From NCBI GenBank assembly GCA_014529385.2, contig CM043944.1, forward strand, positions 85,277,884-85,341,883: a stretch of 64,000 nt of DNA. Reading direction: 5' to 3'. Every line of letters starts with the position of its first letter. Within the stretch, counting starts at the first letter, position 1. Below are positions 23,781-35,584 of the stretch, piece after piece. Origin of the DNA: Adiantum capillus-veneris (lineage: Eukaryota; Streptophyta; Polypodiopsida; Polypodiales; Pteridaceae). The notes under the pieces are model-generated. The model was not told the origin of the DNA. It saw only the letters and a program-made list of their open reading frames with translations, and did not search any database. The translations under genes and the position numbers were made by a program.

Positions 23781-25385
23781 TGTAATGGAAATGGCCTATT
23801 AACTTTGAGAGTAGCAGAATTAAGAGATTAGGTGAAGCACTTTTGAGAGATTACTTTGTGAGCATAGCGGGTGAACTTAATTGATGGTAGCAACATAAAC
23901 ATGATACTTAGTTAACTTGTCATGAACAGTACTTTTGCAAGAGAGAGAGAGAGAGAGTTTAGAGAACATGACAATAGTTGACGACCGGGCTCATATGGAG
24001 CTGGTCCCCCCTCCAATAGGCATTTGTATTATAGTTTCTTCCATCAAGAGAGACTTGGTACAATACAATCTTTGTGTTCCTTGTAACCTAGGTGATGCAA
24101 TGAAGATGGAAAGCTTCATGCATCACAAGCATAACATAAACTTGAAGAAAGCATTAACTATCCCAAGCCTCAGTCCCAAGGCCTCAAACACATTCAAAGG
24201 TGGAGAGAGCTAGCGGGGAATGAGGGTAGGGAAGAGGAAGAATAAACATTCCATAGGAGAAAGAAATAGTTCCTCACTTATCATTACTCTTCTTGCTAGC
24301 ATATATAATAGCATAGTAATGAAGATGGAGAAGATGGCAAGCTTAAGCATTGAAGCATAGCTCTTGGTTGGATTTGCATTCCATAGCCAAGAGTGTTGGT
24401 GTAGGCTTTCACTCTCACAGGCTTGGAGAAGGAGGTGGTGTTCCTCAACTTTCACCAAGTGAGAATAGCCTTGCAAATGAGTGTGTGTGTGTGTGTGTGG
24501 AGTATATCCCCCTAGCACCCCCCTTTCTTGCTTTGGGCGAAAATTCTACTTGCTACAAGCTCATTGGACCCCTCTTTAGCCCAACCAGTAGCATTCAAGC
24601 ACACCATGTGGTTAAGCTTAGTGAGAGTCTGACATGTGTCCCATGTGCTCTTTTAGAATTCCCCTAACTTTGAGATTTTTATGCATAGGAAGTTTCTCAA
24701 GCAACTTCCTCATTAAGTGAGTAGGTTCTCTTTTTGACTCAAGCATCTTACCCCCCATGCATAGGAAGCTTCTCAAGCAACTTCCTCATTAAATGTGACA
24801 AGTACCTCAAGTACCTTAGTCATCAAGCATGACAAGCACCTTAGGTGGGGTTCCCACCTCAAGCACAGCCTTAGCTTGCTTAAGTTTAGGTCGGGTTCCC
24901 ACATCAATCACAGCCCTAGCTTGCTTAAGTTTAGGTCGAGTTCCCACCTCAAGCACAACCCTAGCTTGCTTAAGGTTCCCACCTCAAGCACAGCCCTAGC
25001 TTGCTTAAGGTCAAAGGACTTTTAACACTAACCATTGGAGGTCTTTAATGAAGCTAACCCTAAGGTCTTTTAAGCTTCATTAGTTGCACCTTGCTCTCTG
25101 ATAGACTACCTCCTTTTGGACCCCTATTGAGATGTAACCATCTCTCCTCTTGGTCCCCTCCTGAGGTAAGTTTAGAAGCACTTATTGCACATTGCTCTTT
25201 GATAGACCATCTCCTTTTGGACCCCTTTTGAGATGCAACCATCTCTCCTTTTGGTCCCATGTTGAGACAGGTCTAGAAGCACATGTCTCTATTCTAACTC
25301 TTGTTCCCGTTTATTCTCCCACATTAAATGATCAGTTTAATACGAGAAAATCATTTGGTAAAGTTAGATATTATATTTTATGACA
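23781..25385 (-). repeat. LTR shared by the two element D copies
   Basis: On the minus strand it runs from TGTCATAAAATA (25385) to CCATTACA (23781), about 1.6 kb. A purine-rich tract (CAAGAGAGAGGTAA) precedes it at 25386-25399 and a primer site follows it, so it works as 3' LTR of the upstream copy and 5' LTR of the downstream copy. Small frames inside it are repeats and not genes. Confidence 0.72.
24683..25270. repeat. Tandem repeats inside the element D LTR
   Basis: Three sets: a 35-bp unit at 24683-24718 and 24759-24794; a roughly 50-bp unit with the core CTAGCTTGCTTAAG repeated about four times at 24841-25012; and a roughly 110-bp unit containing CTCCTTTTGGACCCC repeated twice at 25085-25265. 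Their position in U3 is where enhancer repeats often occur. Confidence 0.8.
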
Positions 25386-25889
25386 TTACCTCTCTCTTGA
25401 AATCATAGTCGTCCTCGATTATGAGGTAGAGAAGATAAAGCCTAGTCATTAGTCCATGTTTCTTAGCAGGTAGAGGATCCCTTTTTACCCTACGACATCA
25501 TTCCAAGATGGATGACTAGTCCATTTGGTGCTTGGGAGACGTAGTTGCCGCAAGCATGTTTGCTCTTTAGTCTATATCATACTTCCAAAGTAGAGTGACA
25601 AGTTCTACTTGGTGTTTGGGAGACGTCGTCACCACAAACATGATTCTAAGCATGCATACTTTTAAATTTGTGCACAATAAAAAGAGAACTAGTCTTATAA
25701 GACAAAAACATTTTCCATTTAAAATGCATTTTCATATGCTTACTCTAGTGCAACATTGTAAGCATTGACAAGGTTCATATTATCCTTAAGCTAGGTTCTT
25801 TGCATTCATCTAGCATCTTTAAAAGAATAGTTCTTAAACTTAATAAGATATCGTCAAATAATCTTACTGTTTCTTAATACCTTGTCTTC
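25386..25889 (-). other. 3' end of the upstream element D copy
   Basis: Region between the decayed integrase and the LTR. No reading frame of note. It ends in a purine-rich tract at the LTR boundary. A short repeated phrase about CTTGGTGTTTGGGAGACGT occurs at 25540 and 25610. Confidence 0.5.
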
Positions 25890-28464
25890 ATGTCATAGGA
25901 TGGACTCAGGTTGAAGTACTTCTTCTTGATCTTTGATTTTTGGAGGGTCTGCAACAACTATTGCTTCTTTTGATGGTGCTCCTTTGTAAGGCTTATGTAG
26001 GTTCTAATGGAAAACATGGTAACTTCAATTGATAAGCCATATCATTGACTGGATTAAGAATTTTAAGGACCATAGTATCGTTTTGCTAGTTTAGCATCAT
26101 ACTCTTGGTGGTCCGTAGGACTCTTGCCTATAGTATGCCTCAGATGAGCCTTGAGAAACTTTAGCAAGACTTAGTCATTTTCCTTAAAGGCTAAGGCTCT
26201 TTTGTGCTTATTAGCAACAGCCCTTTTTGCCTTTCCTGTGAGATGGATATAACCCCTTTAATGTTTGGAAAATATTCTTGTAGGTCTCAGCTATATTCAT
26301 CACAGCAGCAAAGATCTTCTCCTGTAATTGAAGTAGGAAGGGACTTTTGGATCTTCCCTCTTTAACCTCGAAAGGTGCTTTCCCCATAGAAGTGTGTACA
26401 ATGTCATTGTACGCATACTCTATAAGAGGTAGGTACTTCTATCATTGAGAACATTGATCTGCTTCCATGACATAGGCTTTTAGTAGATTTAAGGATCATT
26501 AGATTAGTTATTTCACTTTGGTCATCCGTTTGTGGATGATAGGCCGAAAGAGAAATTTAATCTACTTCTTAGATTCCAAAAGAGACCCTTCTAGAAATTA
26601 TTGGTCATTCTAGAATCTTTGTCCGACACTATAGATGTTGGAAGTCCATGATTCTTGAAATTTTGAGATCTAAAGAGGGTTGCCATTTGATGTTCCTTAA
26701 TAGTCTTTTTGACAAGCATAGAGGTGTTTTCTTGTTAAGCCTGTCAACTGAAACAATCCAAGTTGCTTCCCTCGATCAATTTTCAACTTTTGGTATACCA
26801 CGCATTTTGAAACATACTCTTGTATGTTTACTTTTCATGGTAGACAAACAAAAATTCATTTCTACTCCTCGAAGAATAGACTATGGAAGCCCTCTTTGCC
26901 CCGCATAAGGAGAAGTATGGGATTCATACATGACTTTCGTATTATATGGGTGATTAACACATAGCCTATTGCTGTTTGGAAGATAACCATCCTTCAAGGT
27001 GAATGATTCTTGTTTCTTTCCTATTGCAAAGGCTGTAATTACGTACTTAAAGTTTCCGTAGTAGCATACTCATCTATCATAAAAGATGATCATGGTGAGT
27101 TGCTATAGACACCACATTTACCCTTGGTCGTTGTGAAAGTGCATCGACCACTTGATTGTGCTTGTTAGCAATGTTAGCAATATCAAATTTAAATGGAAGA
27201 AAACAAATTTGCCCACCTCACTTGTTTGTCTAAGAGCTTGGTTTGCATCATGAAGTTCTTGAGGCTTTGTGATCCATTCGTAGGATGAATGGAGTCCCCA
27301 GGAAATAGTGTTTCCACGTGTTTAGGGCATATAGAGTAGCTAGTAGCTCTTTTTTGTATTTTCCCAATACTCACTTATCGAAGTTGAGTCTTTGACTCTC
27401 ATATGCTATGGCATGTCCTTTTTGAAGCAAAATAGCTCCAAGGCAATTATCACTAGCATCACATTGGACCTCAAATGGCTTTGATAGATCTAGTAGTGTG
27501 AACACACGTTGAGAGATAAGATTCTCCTTAAGCTTCTTCAAAAGATTCTTGCACTTTTGCAATCCATGAATACTTATCATTCTTTTTATGTTAAGTCATG
27601 TAATGGACCTGCTATTAGTGAGATTTTTTTTATTTTTATGAAGCATCTATACTATGCACACATACGTATAAAGCTTTGTACCTCCTGTAGATTCCGTGGA
27701 TTAGGCCATCCTCTTATTATCTCTAACTTTGTTGGATCCATATGGATGCCATCCTTAGAGATAATGTGACCTAACTATTGAATCTCTTATAAGAAAAATT
27801 CACTTTTCTTTTGATTAATTAAAATCTTATTCTCTCTCACAACTTGAAAGATTACCTCGAGGTGTCGCTTGTACTCCTCAAGAGAATTTGAGTGGCCTGA
27901 AGAGTTTTGTCCATCATGAGTTTGAATGTGTCTAGAGCATTTGGCACGCCAAAACTTTGTAAATTATCAAATAGATCTTCTATGCGCGGCACAAGAAATC
28001 TATTTTTCATAGTAATCTTATTTAGTGCTCTATAGTCGACACACATGTGTTATGTGTCGTCTTTCTTTTGCACTAAAAGCAATGGTGAACAAAATGGAGA
28101 GGAGCTACACCTCACCATCCCTTTTTCCACCAATTCATGCACTTGCCTCATGATCTCCTCTTGTTGAGCTTGTGAAACTCAATAAGGAGGCTTGTTAGGC
28201 AGGGAGCTTCCTAGTAGTATCTCAATTGCATGGTCATCATCCCTCATTTTAGAGGTAGCTCACTAGGGATGTCATCAATGAAAACATATTGGGATCCATT
28301 TAGGAAATTAGACAACTCAAATTCCTCTTGATTCCCTTTATTGCAAGGATATGGTGTTCCCCGACTCATTAGCATATATGTACATGCTCTTTTCCCTGTA
28401 GGTGAAGTAGATTCTCCTTTCAGGAAACTTCATGTTGGAAGCCACGTGGTTAGACCATGGTGCC
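25890..28464 (-). pseudogene. Element D' RT, RNase H and integrase, broken
   Basis: Minus strand. RT is at 27852-28046 (MCVDYRALNKIT, same as at 21073-21267). RNase H at 27371-27580 reads SKPFEVQCDASDNCLGAILLQ. The decayed integrase core near 26500-26640 still suggests the D-R-D/FWKGLF/NFSF region. 27536-28464 duplicates 20758-21687 almost base for base. The copy is truncated at 28464, where it meets the leader of Gypsy-B without any LTR. Confidence 0.75.
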
Positions 28465-29300
28465 CGAAAGGCCATGTTAGCTTGCACGCAGTCTTTACAT
28501 AGTTAGTGAATAGCTTATTTTCGGCCAATGTCTGTTTTTACACAGTTTTTTAGTGTGTTAGCTAGTGAATGAGTAAGCAGTTAGCAGAGTAGGTAGCTTC
28601 ACTGTCAGTTAGTAGTTAGCGTAGTAGCTAAGCTTAGTTAGCAGAATAGTTCGTTGTAGAGGAGATAAGGTTAGGTTAGTTAGGAGAGTAGGTAAAGGTT
28701 TAGTGTGTGTGTGTGTGGCTCAAAAAGGCCACCAAAACCGCGCGAACAGTAACTGCCTTTATTTTAAAAAATAAAAAATAAAAAAATCCAAAAATCAAAG
28801 CGTGAGTGTGGTCCACTCATTCCCCCAAGCCCAAAAAAATAAAAATAAAGAAAATCCAAAAATTAAAGCGTGAGTGTGGTCCACTAAAATTTAGGATCGG
28901 GATCGTTTACCCAAGCCCAATCCCAGGCCTCAGTCCTCAATCTTGTAATCTATACTAGACTCACTCTTATATATATACCCTACCCCCACAAGAGGGAATG
29001 AGGCATGTGGGACAAGTTCCTCAAGTCCTCCCCCTTTGGACTTACTAATTCTAGTCCTCTCCCCATTTAGGAAAAGACTAGTTTTAGGATTTTGAGGACT
29101 ATACGTGACCAAATCTGGGGCTGTAAAGCATGACATGTCCCTCTAGCCAAGACGCTTGTTTTGAGCTATCGCACGCAATATTCTGTGGCTCGGTTAAATA
29201 AAGGGACCAAAAATACAAATAGTTGGGTTGTAAACACCTAAAAAACTTGGTGAGCGGCCTTAGCGGGCACTCACCAACACCTCTAGAGTATTGAGGTGAC
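28465..29300 (+). other. Leader of Gypsy-B, 5'-truncated
   Basis: Non-coding. Resembles 50830-51663 of Gypsy-C: GCACGCAGTCTTTACATAG-type phrases, a GTGTGTG run, the CCCAAG hexamer block at 28910-28930 and the conserved block before the gag ATG. A 50-bp AT-rich unit (AAAATCCAAAAATYAAAGCG) is repeated at 28784 and 28851. Confidence 0.65.
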
Positions 29301-32300
29301 ATGCACCTATGTTCTGGTCATGTGCTAGACAACGAGCACATCGAGAGTGTCTCCGTTTACACAAGATCTCATTATTTCTCTACCTTAGGCTCCAGGTCCT
29401 CAGCGGGAACCCAAGGTAGTACCACTCAGGACCCGCATATTGCGTCCAGTGACTCTTCCTCTGACCACGACATCATGGAGGGTTACCCAATGCCTAATCC
29501 TAATAGCTCAAGCCAAGACATACATGCCATGGGTCCACGATCCGGGCCGAGCGTGCTTAGCCACTTGAAGGAAACCTTTAGTAGAGCCACTCGCTCCGAA
29601 CATGGAGCTAACGATGTAAATGAGGGGGGTGGGGAAGTAAATTCTCCTTTCATGACCAACGTAGACCCTATACCCTTAAAGAGTGTGCATGTGAATACTC
29701 CATTCACTACATCCCCTGAATCTTCAGAGTTATTCCCCTCCGAGGTTATATTAGTTAATGATAGAAGCCGTGCTGAAGTACAAGAAGTTGAGCGATATAT
29801 CATTCCGGCTAGGGAAAAGGAAATCAAGAGCTTACGCAAGGCGGAGCAACGAAGAGAGTTAAAAGCGAAAGCCCCTATGTCAATATCATTGCTAGGAGAG
29901 AAATCAAGTGCTCCTGAATTAGCGACCACTAAGGGTCAACCCATAGAGAGCCACATTGCATCTAGTTCAAAGGACACCCCTAGCACCTCAATCCTAGATA
30001 GAGTGTTTCTAAATGAGAATTGGGAGTACGAACTACAACTGAAAACTTTAACCGACCTTTACACAGGTCACACCTATCACGTGGGTTGGTTAGATGTCCT
30101 ACAATCCACAACGGGTGCTACTAGTGTGGAGGATCAACAACAAAGAGTTTGTGAGGTCATCCATAGGGTTATTGAGCTAGAGAGACAGAACAAGGGGATC
30201 CAGATGCCTTCAACGGGTCTCATGAGATTCTTGGATACAGGGAAGGCTAAACAAACAACCTTATTGCAAATGGAGAATCCCTTGGTAAGTCAGATGGATC
30301 CTCCATATGTTCTTTCACCAGGGGTCTCAGTGCAATCTGAGCCCACAAGTGATAGCTTTACTTTTCCAAGTCTAGCTCATCTTTCCCTTGATGACACCAC
30401 GGCTACCATGTCTACCTCAATGATGGGCATGCCAAGAAACATGCCATGGACCTCATTTGTTAGTAAAGCACCACTACATGATAGCTCAATGTCGACAACA
30501 GCCCCTACAAGTGTGTATCAATCATATGCACCTATGGGTCCTCGTACTCATGTAGTTCCTACCCCTTCCAATGTTTCAACAACCTATGCTCCACAACCAC
30601 AACATCCAAGCTCTTATTTCCATGGGACCATACCGGCTAGCATTAGCATGTCACATCCGACGTGTGCTATGCCTAGGGCCACACATATGAAATTTGGGCC
30701 GCCACATGGCACAACACCATACCAAACGTGGAACCCAAAGGCTTCCTATGCGCCAAGACCGATGCCAATACCTACTCCACATGTAGTCTCTGGAGCGCCT
30801 TCACCCACGGTGCCTGCTCACTTAGGTGACCTGGCAACATTTGCTCAAGCTATCGGTCGATCTATTGCTAAGAATGCGTAACTCGCCTGATAGAGAACCC
30901 AGAAGTAAGGAAGTAAAAATAGCCAAGCTCACACAAAAATTTAGTGGAGATGGGGATGTGAGAAAGCATATCGAAGTGTTTGAACAAATATGCAATTCTC
31001 TCGGAGAACACAATGACCTGCATAAGAGTAATACTTTAAGCCTAACCTTAAGTGGGAAGGCAGGGGATTGGTATAGAACCCTAAGGGTGGAAGGAAAAAT
31101 GATTTACCCTACTCTTAGGAGACTATTCTTGAAAGAATACATACAAGAGGGAGTGCTTTGGAGTGTAGCCTCTCAGCTCCAGAAAGCCCAATGAGAGGAA
31201 GGAGAGTCGATGAGAGACTTTATTAGTCACTTAAAGCATTTGAATTCTCGTTGTAATCCAATTGAGCGCTTCAATAATAATCAATTGCTTGATAGATTCA
31301 TTTCGGGATTAGGACATGAGGATATCTACAATGGCCTAGTCATTAGAGGTATCACCACTTGGAAAGCGATCACCCCCAATGCGATCCAATTGGAGGATAA
31401 TTTAATGATTCAAGGAGAAAGAGTGTCTGTTGAGCCTAAATCTATTAGCTCGCAAGCATCGGGGCATCAGCCAATGACCCTAAAGCCTATTGCTAAGGAG
31501 CCAAAAATATCTGAGATGACTTTAGCAGATCTCACCAAGGCCATTCAAGAGAGTCTTAGAGGCAATCATGCTCGGCAAAACAATTATATGTATCCAAGAA
31601 GGGAGCAACAATGGTGCTCAGTATGCTATGGTCCGCATAGTACCAGTGAATGCCCTATTTTTAGAGTGAAATTCAATGGGAATTGCAATGCCTGTGGGAG
31701 GTATGGTTATCAAGCTAAGGATTGCATAGTATTTAAGTGCACGAGGGCCAATAGACCAACCTTAGCATGGATAGACACACCTCGAGTGCCTGCATTGGTG
31801 CCGGCTTCACCTCTTGAACAAACGTCACAATACATGGTCCTTAGGGCCCAAAATGTTGTTCAAACAACACCCTTACCACCTCCAGTGCTAGGACCGCACC
31901 ACCACATCCGAGAATCACTTCTGTGAATCAAGTGGGTTGTGAATATCTATTGTTTGTTTGGAAAATTGTGAGGAAGACATAGACCCTAATATTGCCTATG
32001 GGATGGATGCGCTTGAAGAAATTCCACAATACTACATGGAGGACTATTGGGGACAAATCAAACCTGTCTATCAAGTAGCTGCTCTTGTTGCAAGAGGCCA
32101 AAATATCAATTCCCACTGCTAAGAGACCACCCCTTCAATGCTATTATTGTGGAGGTCCACATCGTGTGGTTGAGTGTCCTATTAGGCTACAAAAGAACAC
32201 CACACTAATGCAAACCAATCAAGCGAGCTTCTCTACAATGCCGATACTCATCTGTAATCGATGTGGCATAGATCATTTGATTGCCCAATGTCCGAATAAT

Positions 32301-32679
32301 CCAAATGCGCCAAAGATCACGCCATTAAACTTGATTGAGGTTACAAGGGGCCATCACAAAGTACACATGTGGTACTAGTAAATGTACTCACACGATCAAT
32401 GCTCCAAAAAAAAAAAATTATAATCTTGAAGAAAGAGACACGGCATTAGCCCAATCTCAAAAAAAGAAGAAAACACGAAGGAAGAGATCGCAAAAAGCCA
32501 CAAAGTTAGACCCCAGTTCAAAGACCAACATAGGGACTGGTGACGACCCCGTATATATGAACGACGCTGAAGAGGATTCTGATTCAGGTCAAACCATGGA
32601 GACCACAACGATCACTAAGAAGAAACCAACAAGGAAGATTGTCATGAGCCACAATGGCCAGGATCCAAGAAGAAGATAG
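29301..32679 (+). pseudogene. Gypsy-B Gag, broken
   Basis: ATG at 29301 opens 526 codons: an acidic Ser-rich N-terminus, the NENWEYELQLKTLTD block and a Pro/Met-rich linker. One frameshift lies near 30870. Frame 30826-31194 carries the capsid-like domain (FSGDGDVRKHIEVFEQ, SGKAGDWYRTL), ended by TGA where Gypsy-C has CGA, then continues at 31210-31926 with zinc knuckles starting CSVCYGPHSTSEC and CNACGRYGYQAKDC (the knuckle His is changed to Tyr). After further shifts 32085-32378 holds knuckles 3 and 4 (CYYCGGPHRVVEC, CNRCGIDHLIAQC), and 32335-32679 a Lys-rich tail. Non-functional, but it confirms the four-knuckle layout. Confidence 0.87.
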
Positions 32680-33709
32680 GAACTTATCCAAACCCTATAG
32701 AGGAGATCGAGCGAGTCAAGCAATTAAGGAGTTTGGTAGAAGATACCCAAAGGGATCTAGAGCCAGCATCTAGGCAGATCCAGATTACAGACACATTGTT
32801 CCATACGCAACAACAACCTCAAAAAGTCCATAGACCCCTAGGCATACCTAGTGTCATCTACGAAGAAAGTGAATTAAAGTCAGGGGAAAGTGGACGTACT
32901 CACTTCTTGTTGAAAAGAATGTTTATAGAGGGACTACTTGACCCTATCGAAGAAATGGAGATCCCATCTTCCCCATGACAAGGGACTGAAGCCCAAAAGG
33001 TGGCGTTAAATATTGCCAAATTGATGGATTTCATGGCTTCTGAAGTTAGAACAATCATCATGTCCAAACTATATGGAGACCCTGAGCTATTCTTAGCTCT
33101 TCGAGCTTTCCTCAATGGAGAACTGAAGGTCAGGCTACCACAATTTGCACAGATGGATGGAGTTAGGGAGATTCCAATAGAGGAGGAACACTTAGATCCA
33201 CAACCCTATTGTAGAAATACCCGTTAACAAGTTGGGACAATACTATGAGGGAGATGGATCCAATGCAACCATACCAATCACTACCAAGGGATTAATTGTG
33301 AAGGGAATCCTTGATGGTGGCGCTGGGGTTAGCATTGTGACTAAAAATTGATGGGAAACTATGGGAAGACGTCACCTTGGAACCACAACCATAGTAGTAA
33401 AGATGGCCAATGGGTCTACTATTAAACCTATTGGGATGCTAGAAGATCTCAAGATCAAGGTCTTTGGACATAAAATAAGGATTACCTTCATTGTTATGGA
33501 TTTATCCAAGCACACTATGGCATCTAAGATGATCTTAGGACGTCCTTTCATGAGGGAAGCAAAAATGGTGCATGATTGGTCTAAAAAGCATGTCTACTTG
33601 CAGTTCCAAGATTCTGTCATTCAAGTGGATCTTGTAACTGGTCGAGCACATCCTCTAGGAAATAGGTTTATAATTGATCATTGATCTGACACCACAGTTC
33701 ACTCGGCCC
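32680..33709 (+). pseudogene. Gypsy-B first protease-like region
   Basis: 32733-32978 carries IQITDTLFHT and the linker. 33000-33227 and 33361-33684 carry VAKLMDF, ILDGGAGVSIV, a TGA in place of the Cys codon, then MILGRPFMREAKMVHDW. The frame reaches the Copia-3 insertion at 33709 within the HSAPLQYCYTC block, and that block resumes at 39205. Active site DGG, as in A and C. Confidence 0.82.
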
Positions 33710-33904
33710 TGAAGGAGTACGAGCGGAAGTGCGACGCGAGAGAGAGTGCGAGAAGAAGAGCACGACGATATGGTGAACTCGCTCTACTGTAATGTGTAGA
33801 GCATAGTGAGTTCTTATTAGGTTTTAACAAAAGAATATGTGTACATACATGGCGGCCCGCCGCTCTCTTACTTGGGCGACCACATTGGGCTTTATACCCC
33901 AACA
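33710..33904 (-). repeat. 3' LTR of Copia-3
   Basis: 195 bp; on the minus strand TGTTGGGGTATAAAGCC...TACTCCTTCA. A TATAAA lies only 8 bp from its start, so U3 is very short. It differs from the other LTR at about ten positions by eye. Confidence 0.93.
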
Positions 33905-33978
33905 ACCTCCCACTTAAAGTCCAATGTGGTACTTTAAGTGTGAGAGAAGCTAATATACAAGAGATGTAGAGAAATGTA

Positions 33979-35583
33979 CTACCCTACACCTAACTGCTTG
34001 CGAAAATGCGCAAAGCTCTCTGAGGGAAGTCCTTTTGTAAGTAGATCAGTAGGATTTTTTGTGGTGTGAACTTTGACAAGCTGAAGTTGCTTATCCTCTA
34101 GCATTTCCCTGATGAAATGATACTTCACATCCACATGCTTTGTCTTTGAGTGATAAACTGGATTGCGAGCCGATTGTATAGCACTTTGACTATCACAATA
34201 TAACATAGGTATCTCTTCTTTGATTCCCAAATCTGTTACTAGTCGATTAAGCCAAATTGATTCTTTGCATGCCTCTGATGCTGCAACATATTCAGCCTCT
34301 GTAGTAGACTGAGTAACACAATCTTGTAATCTAGAACGCCATGATACTGCTCCACTAGCTAATGTAAAGACATACCCTGACGTAGACCTTCGGTTGTCTA
34401 AGTCACCTGCATAATCTGAGTCTATAAAACCCTTTACACTTAGCTCTTGACTCCCATAGCACATACACATACTCTTTGTAGCTTTCAGGTATCTCAATAT
34501 TCCTTTCACTGCCTCCCAATGTTTCTTGCGTGGGTTTGACATGTATCGACTTACTACTCCCACTGTAAATGCAATGTATGGGCGAGTAGCAATCATTGCA
34601 TACATCAAACTACCCACTACAAACGCATATGGAATCTTATCCATTTCAGCATGTTCTTCCTCAGACATAGGACAATCTTGTTTGCTAAGTTTCACATATG
34701 GTGGCAATGGAACACTCAATGCCTTTCCCTTCTCCATATTGAAACGTTGCAAAACCTTGTCAATATACTCTGTTTGAGATAACCAAATCAACTTCTTTGA
34801 TCTGTCTCTCTCAATGCGCATACCAAGTATATGACTTGCCTCACCCATGTCTTTCATGTCAAACGATTTTGCCATCTTTGACTTCAAAGCTGAAATTTCT
34901 TCCAAGTTCTTGCCAGCAATCAACATGTCATCCACATACAAAATAAGGATCAGCGAACTGCCATCCTTAGCCTTCTTTGTATATAGACAGTGATCGAACT
35001 CACTACGTTTGTAGCCTTGAGAAAGCATAAACTTGTGGAACTTATGGTACCATGCCCTCGGTGATTGTTTTAAGCCTTAAGACTCTTTAACAACTGGCAT
35101 ACCAAATCTTCCTTGCCTTTCTCAACAAACCCTTATGGCTGCTACATGTAAATTTCCACATCTAAATCACCATGCAAGAACGTTGTCTTGACATCCATTT
35201 GGTGCAACACCAAATCTAATATGGCAACCAATGCAAGAAAGCATCTCAATGTAGTCAATGTAGCCTTGCTTTGTACTTTGGCTGACTATCATGAGCGGTG
35301 ACCTTATACCTGTAAACCCATTTACAAGGTAGAGCCTTTTTGCCCTGTGGTAAACTAGCTTCCATGTCTGGTTTTTATGCAGAGCTTTCATCTCTGACTG
35401 CATGGCCAATTGCCAATTCCCGGAGTCCTTCATTTGCATTGCTTCTTTGTAACATGAAGGCTCATTGCAATCAGTCAACATGACATAGTTCATAGATGGA
35501 ACAAACCTATCAGGAGGTCGCGTGATACGTCCAGATCTACGCAAAATAGGTGGCTCAGGCTCAGCCACAACCTGTGGCTCCAC
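33979..35583 (-). pseudogene. Copia-3 reverse transcriptase and RNase H
   Basis: Minus strand. 35167-35583 continues the frame of the upstream polyprotein after a single TAG (35582-35584) and carries the acidic Pro-rich linker and RT start. A decayed stretch at 35029-35166 has lost frame. 33979-35028 is open for 349 codons with the RT active site LYVDDMLIAGKN, IDSDYAGDLDNRRST and RNase H (TQSTTEAEYVAASEA, LYCDSQSAIQSARN, TKHVDVKYHFI). Function known for the family: cDNA synthesis and RNA-strand removal inside virus-like particles. Broken by the stop and shifts at 35029-35166. Confidence 0.87.
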
Positions 35584-35584
35584 T

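Larger units (their letters stand above)
20758..25385 (-). mobile_element. Element D, chromovirus-like Ty3/gypsy, 3' part interrupted by Gypsy-A
   Basis: Minus strand: LTR 23781-25385, Met-tRNA primer site, gag from 23366, zinc knuckle, protease and the start of RT, cut at 20758 by the insertion of Gypsy-A. The remainder should lie left of the window. The sequence at 20758-21687 is repeated at 27536-28464, where it belongs to a second copy joined head-to-tail through the shared LTR. Confidence 0.78.

Noticed and set aside
24795-25025. 76-codon open frame with repeated HNPSLLK-like units
   Set aside because: It is just the translation of the tandem repeats in the element D LTR.
28465-33709. 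Host gene at the long open frame 29301-30881
   Set aside because: Its product is colinear with the Gag of Gypsy-A and Gypsy-C and leads into zinc knuckles and protease, so it is the Gypsy-B gag.
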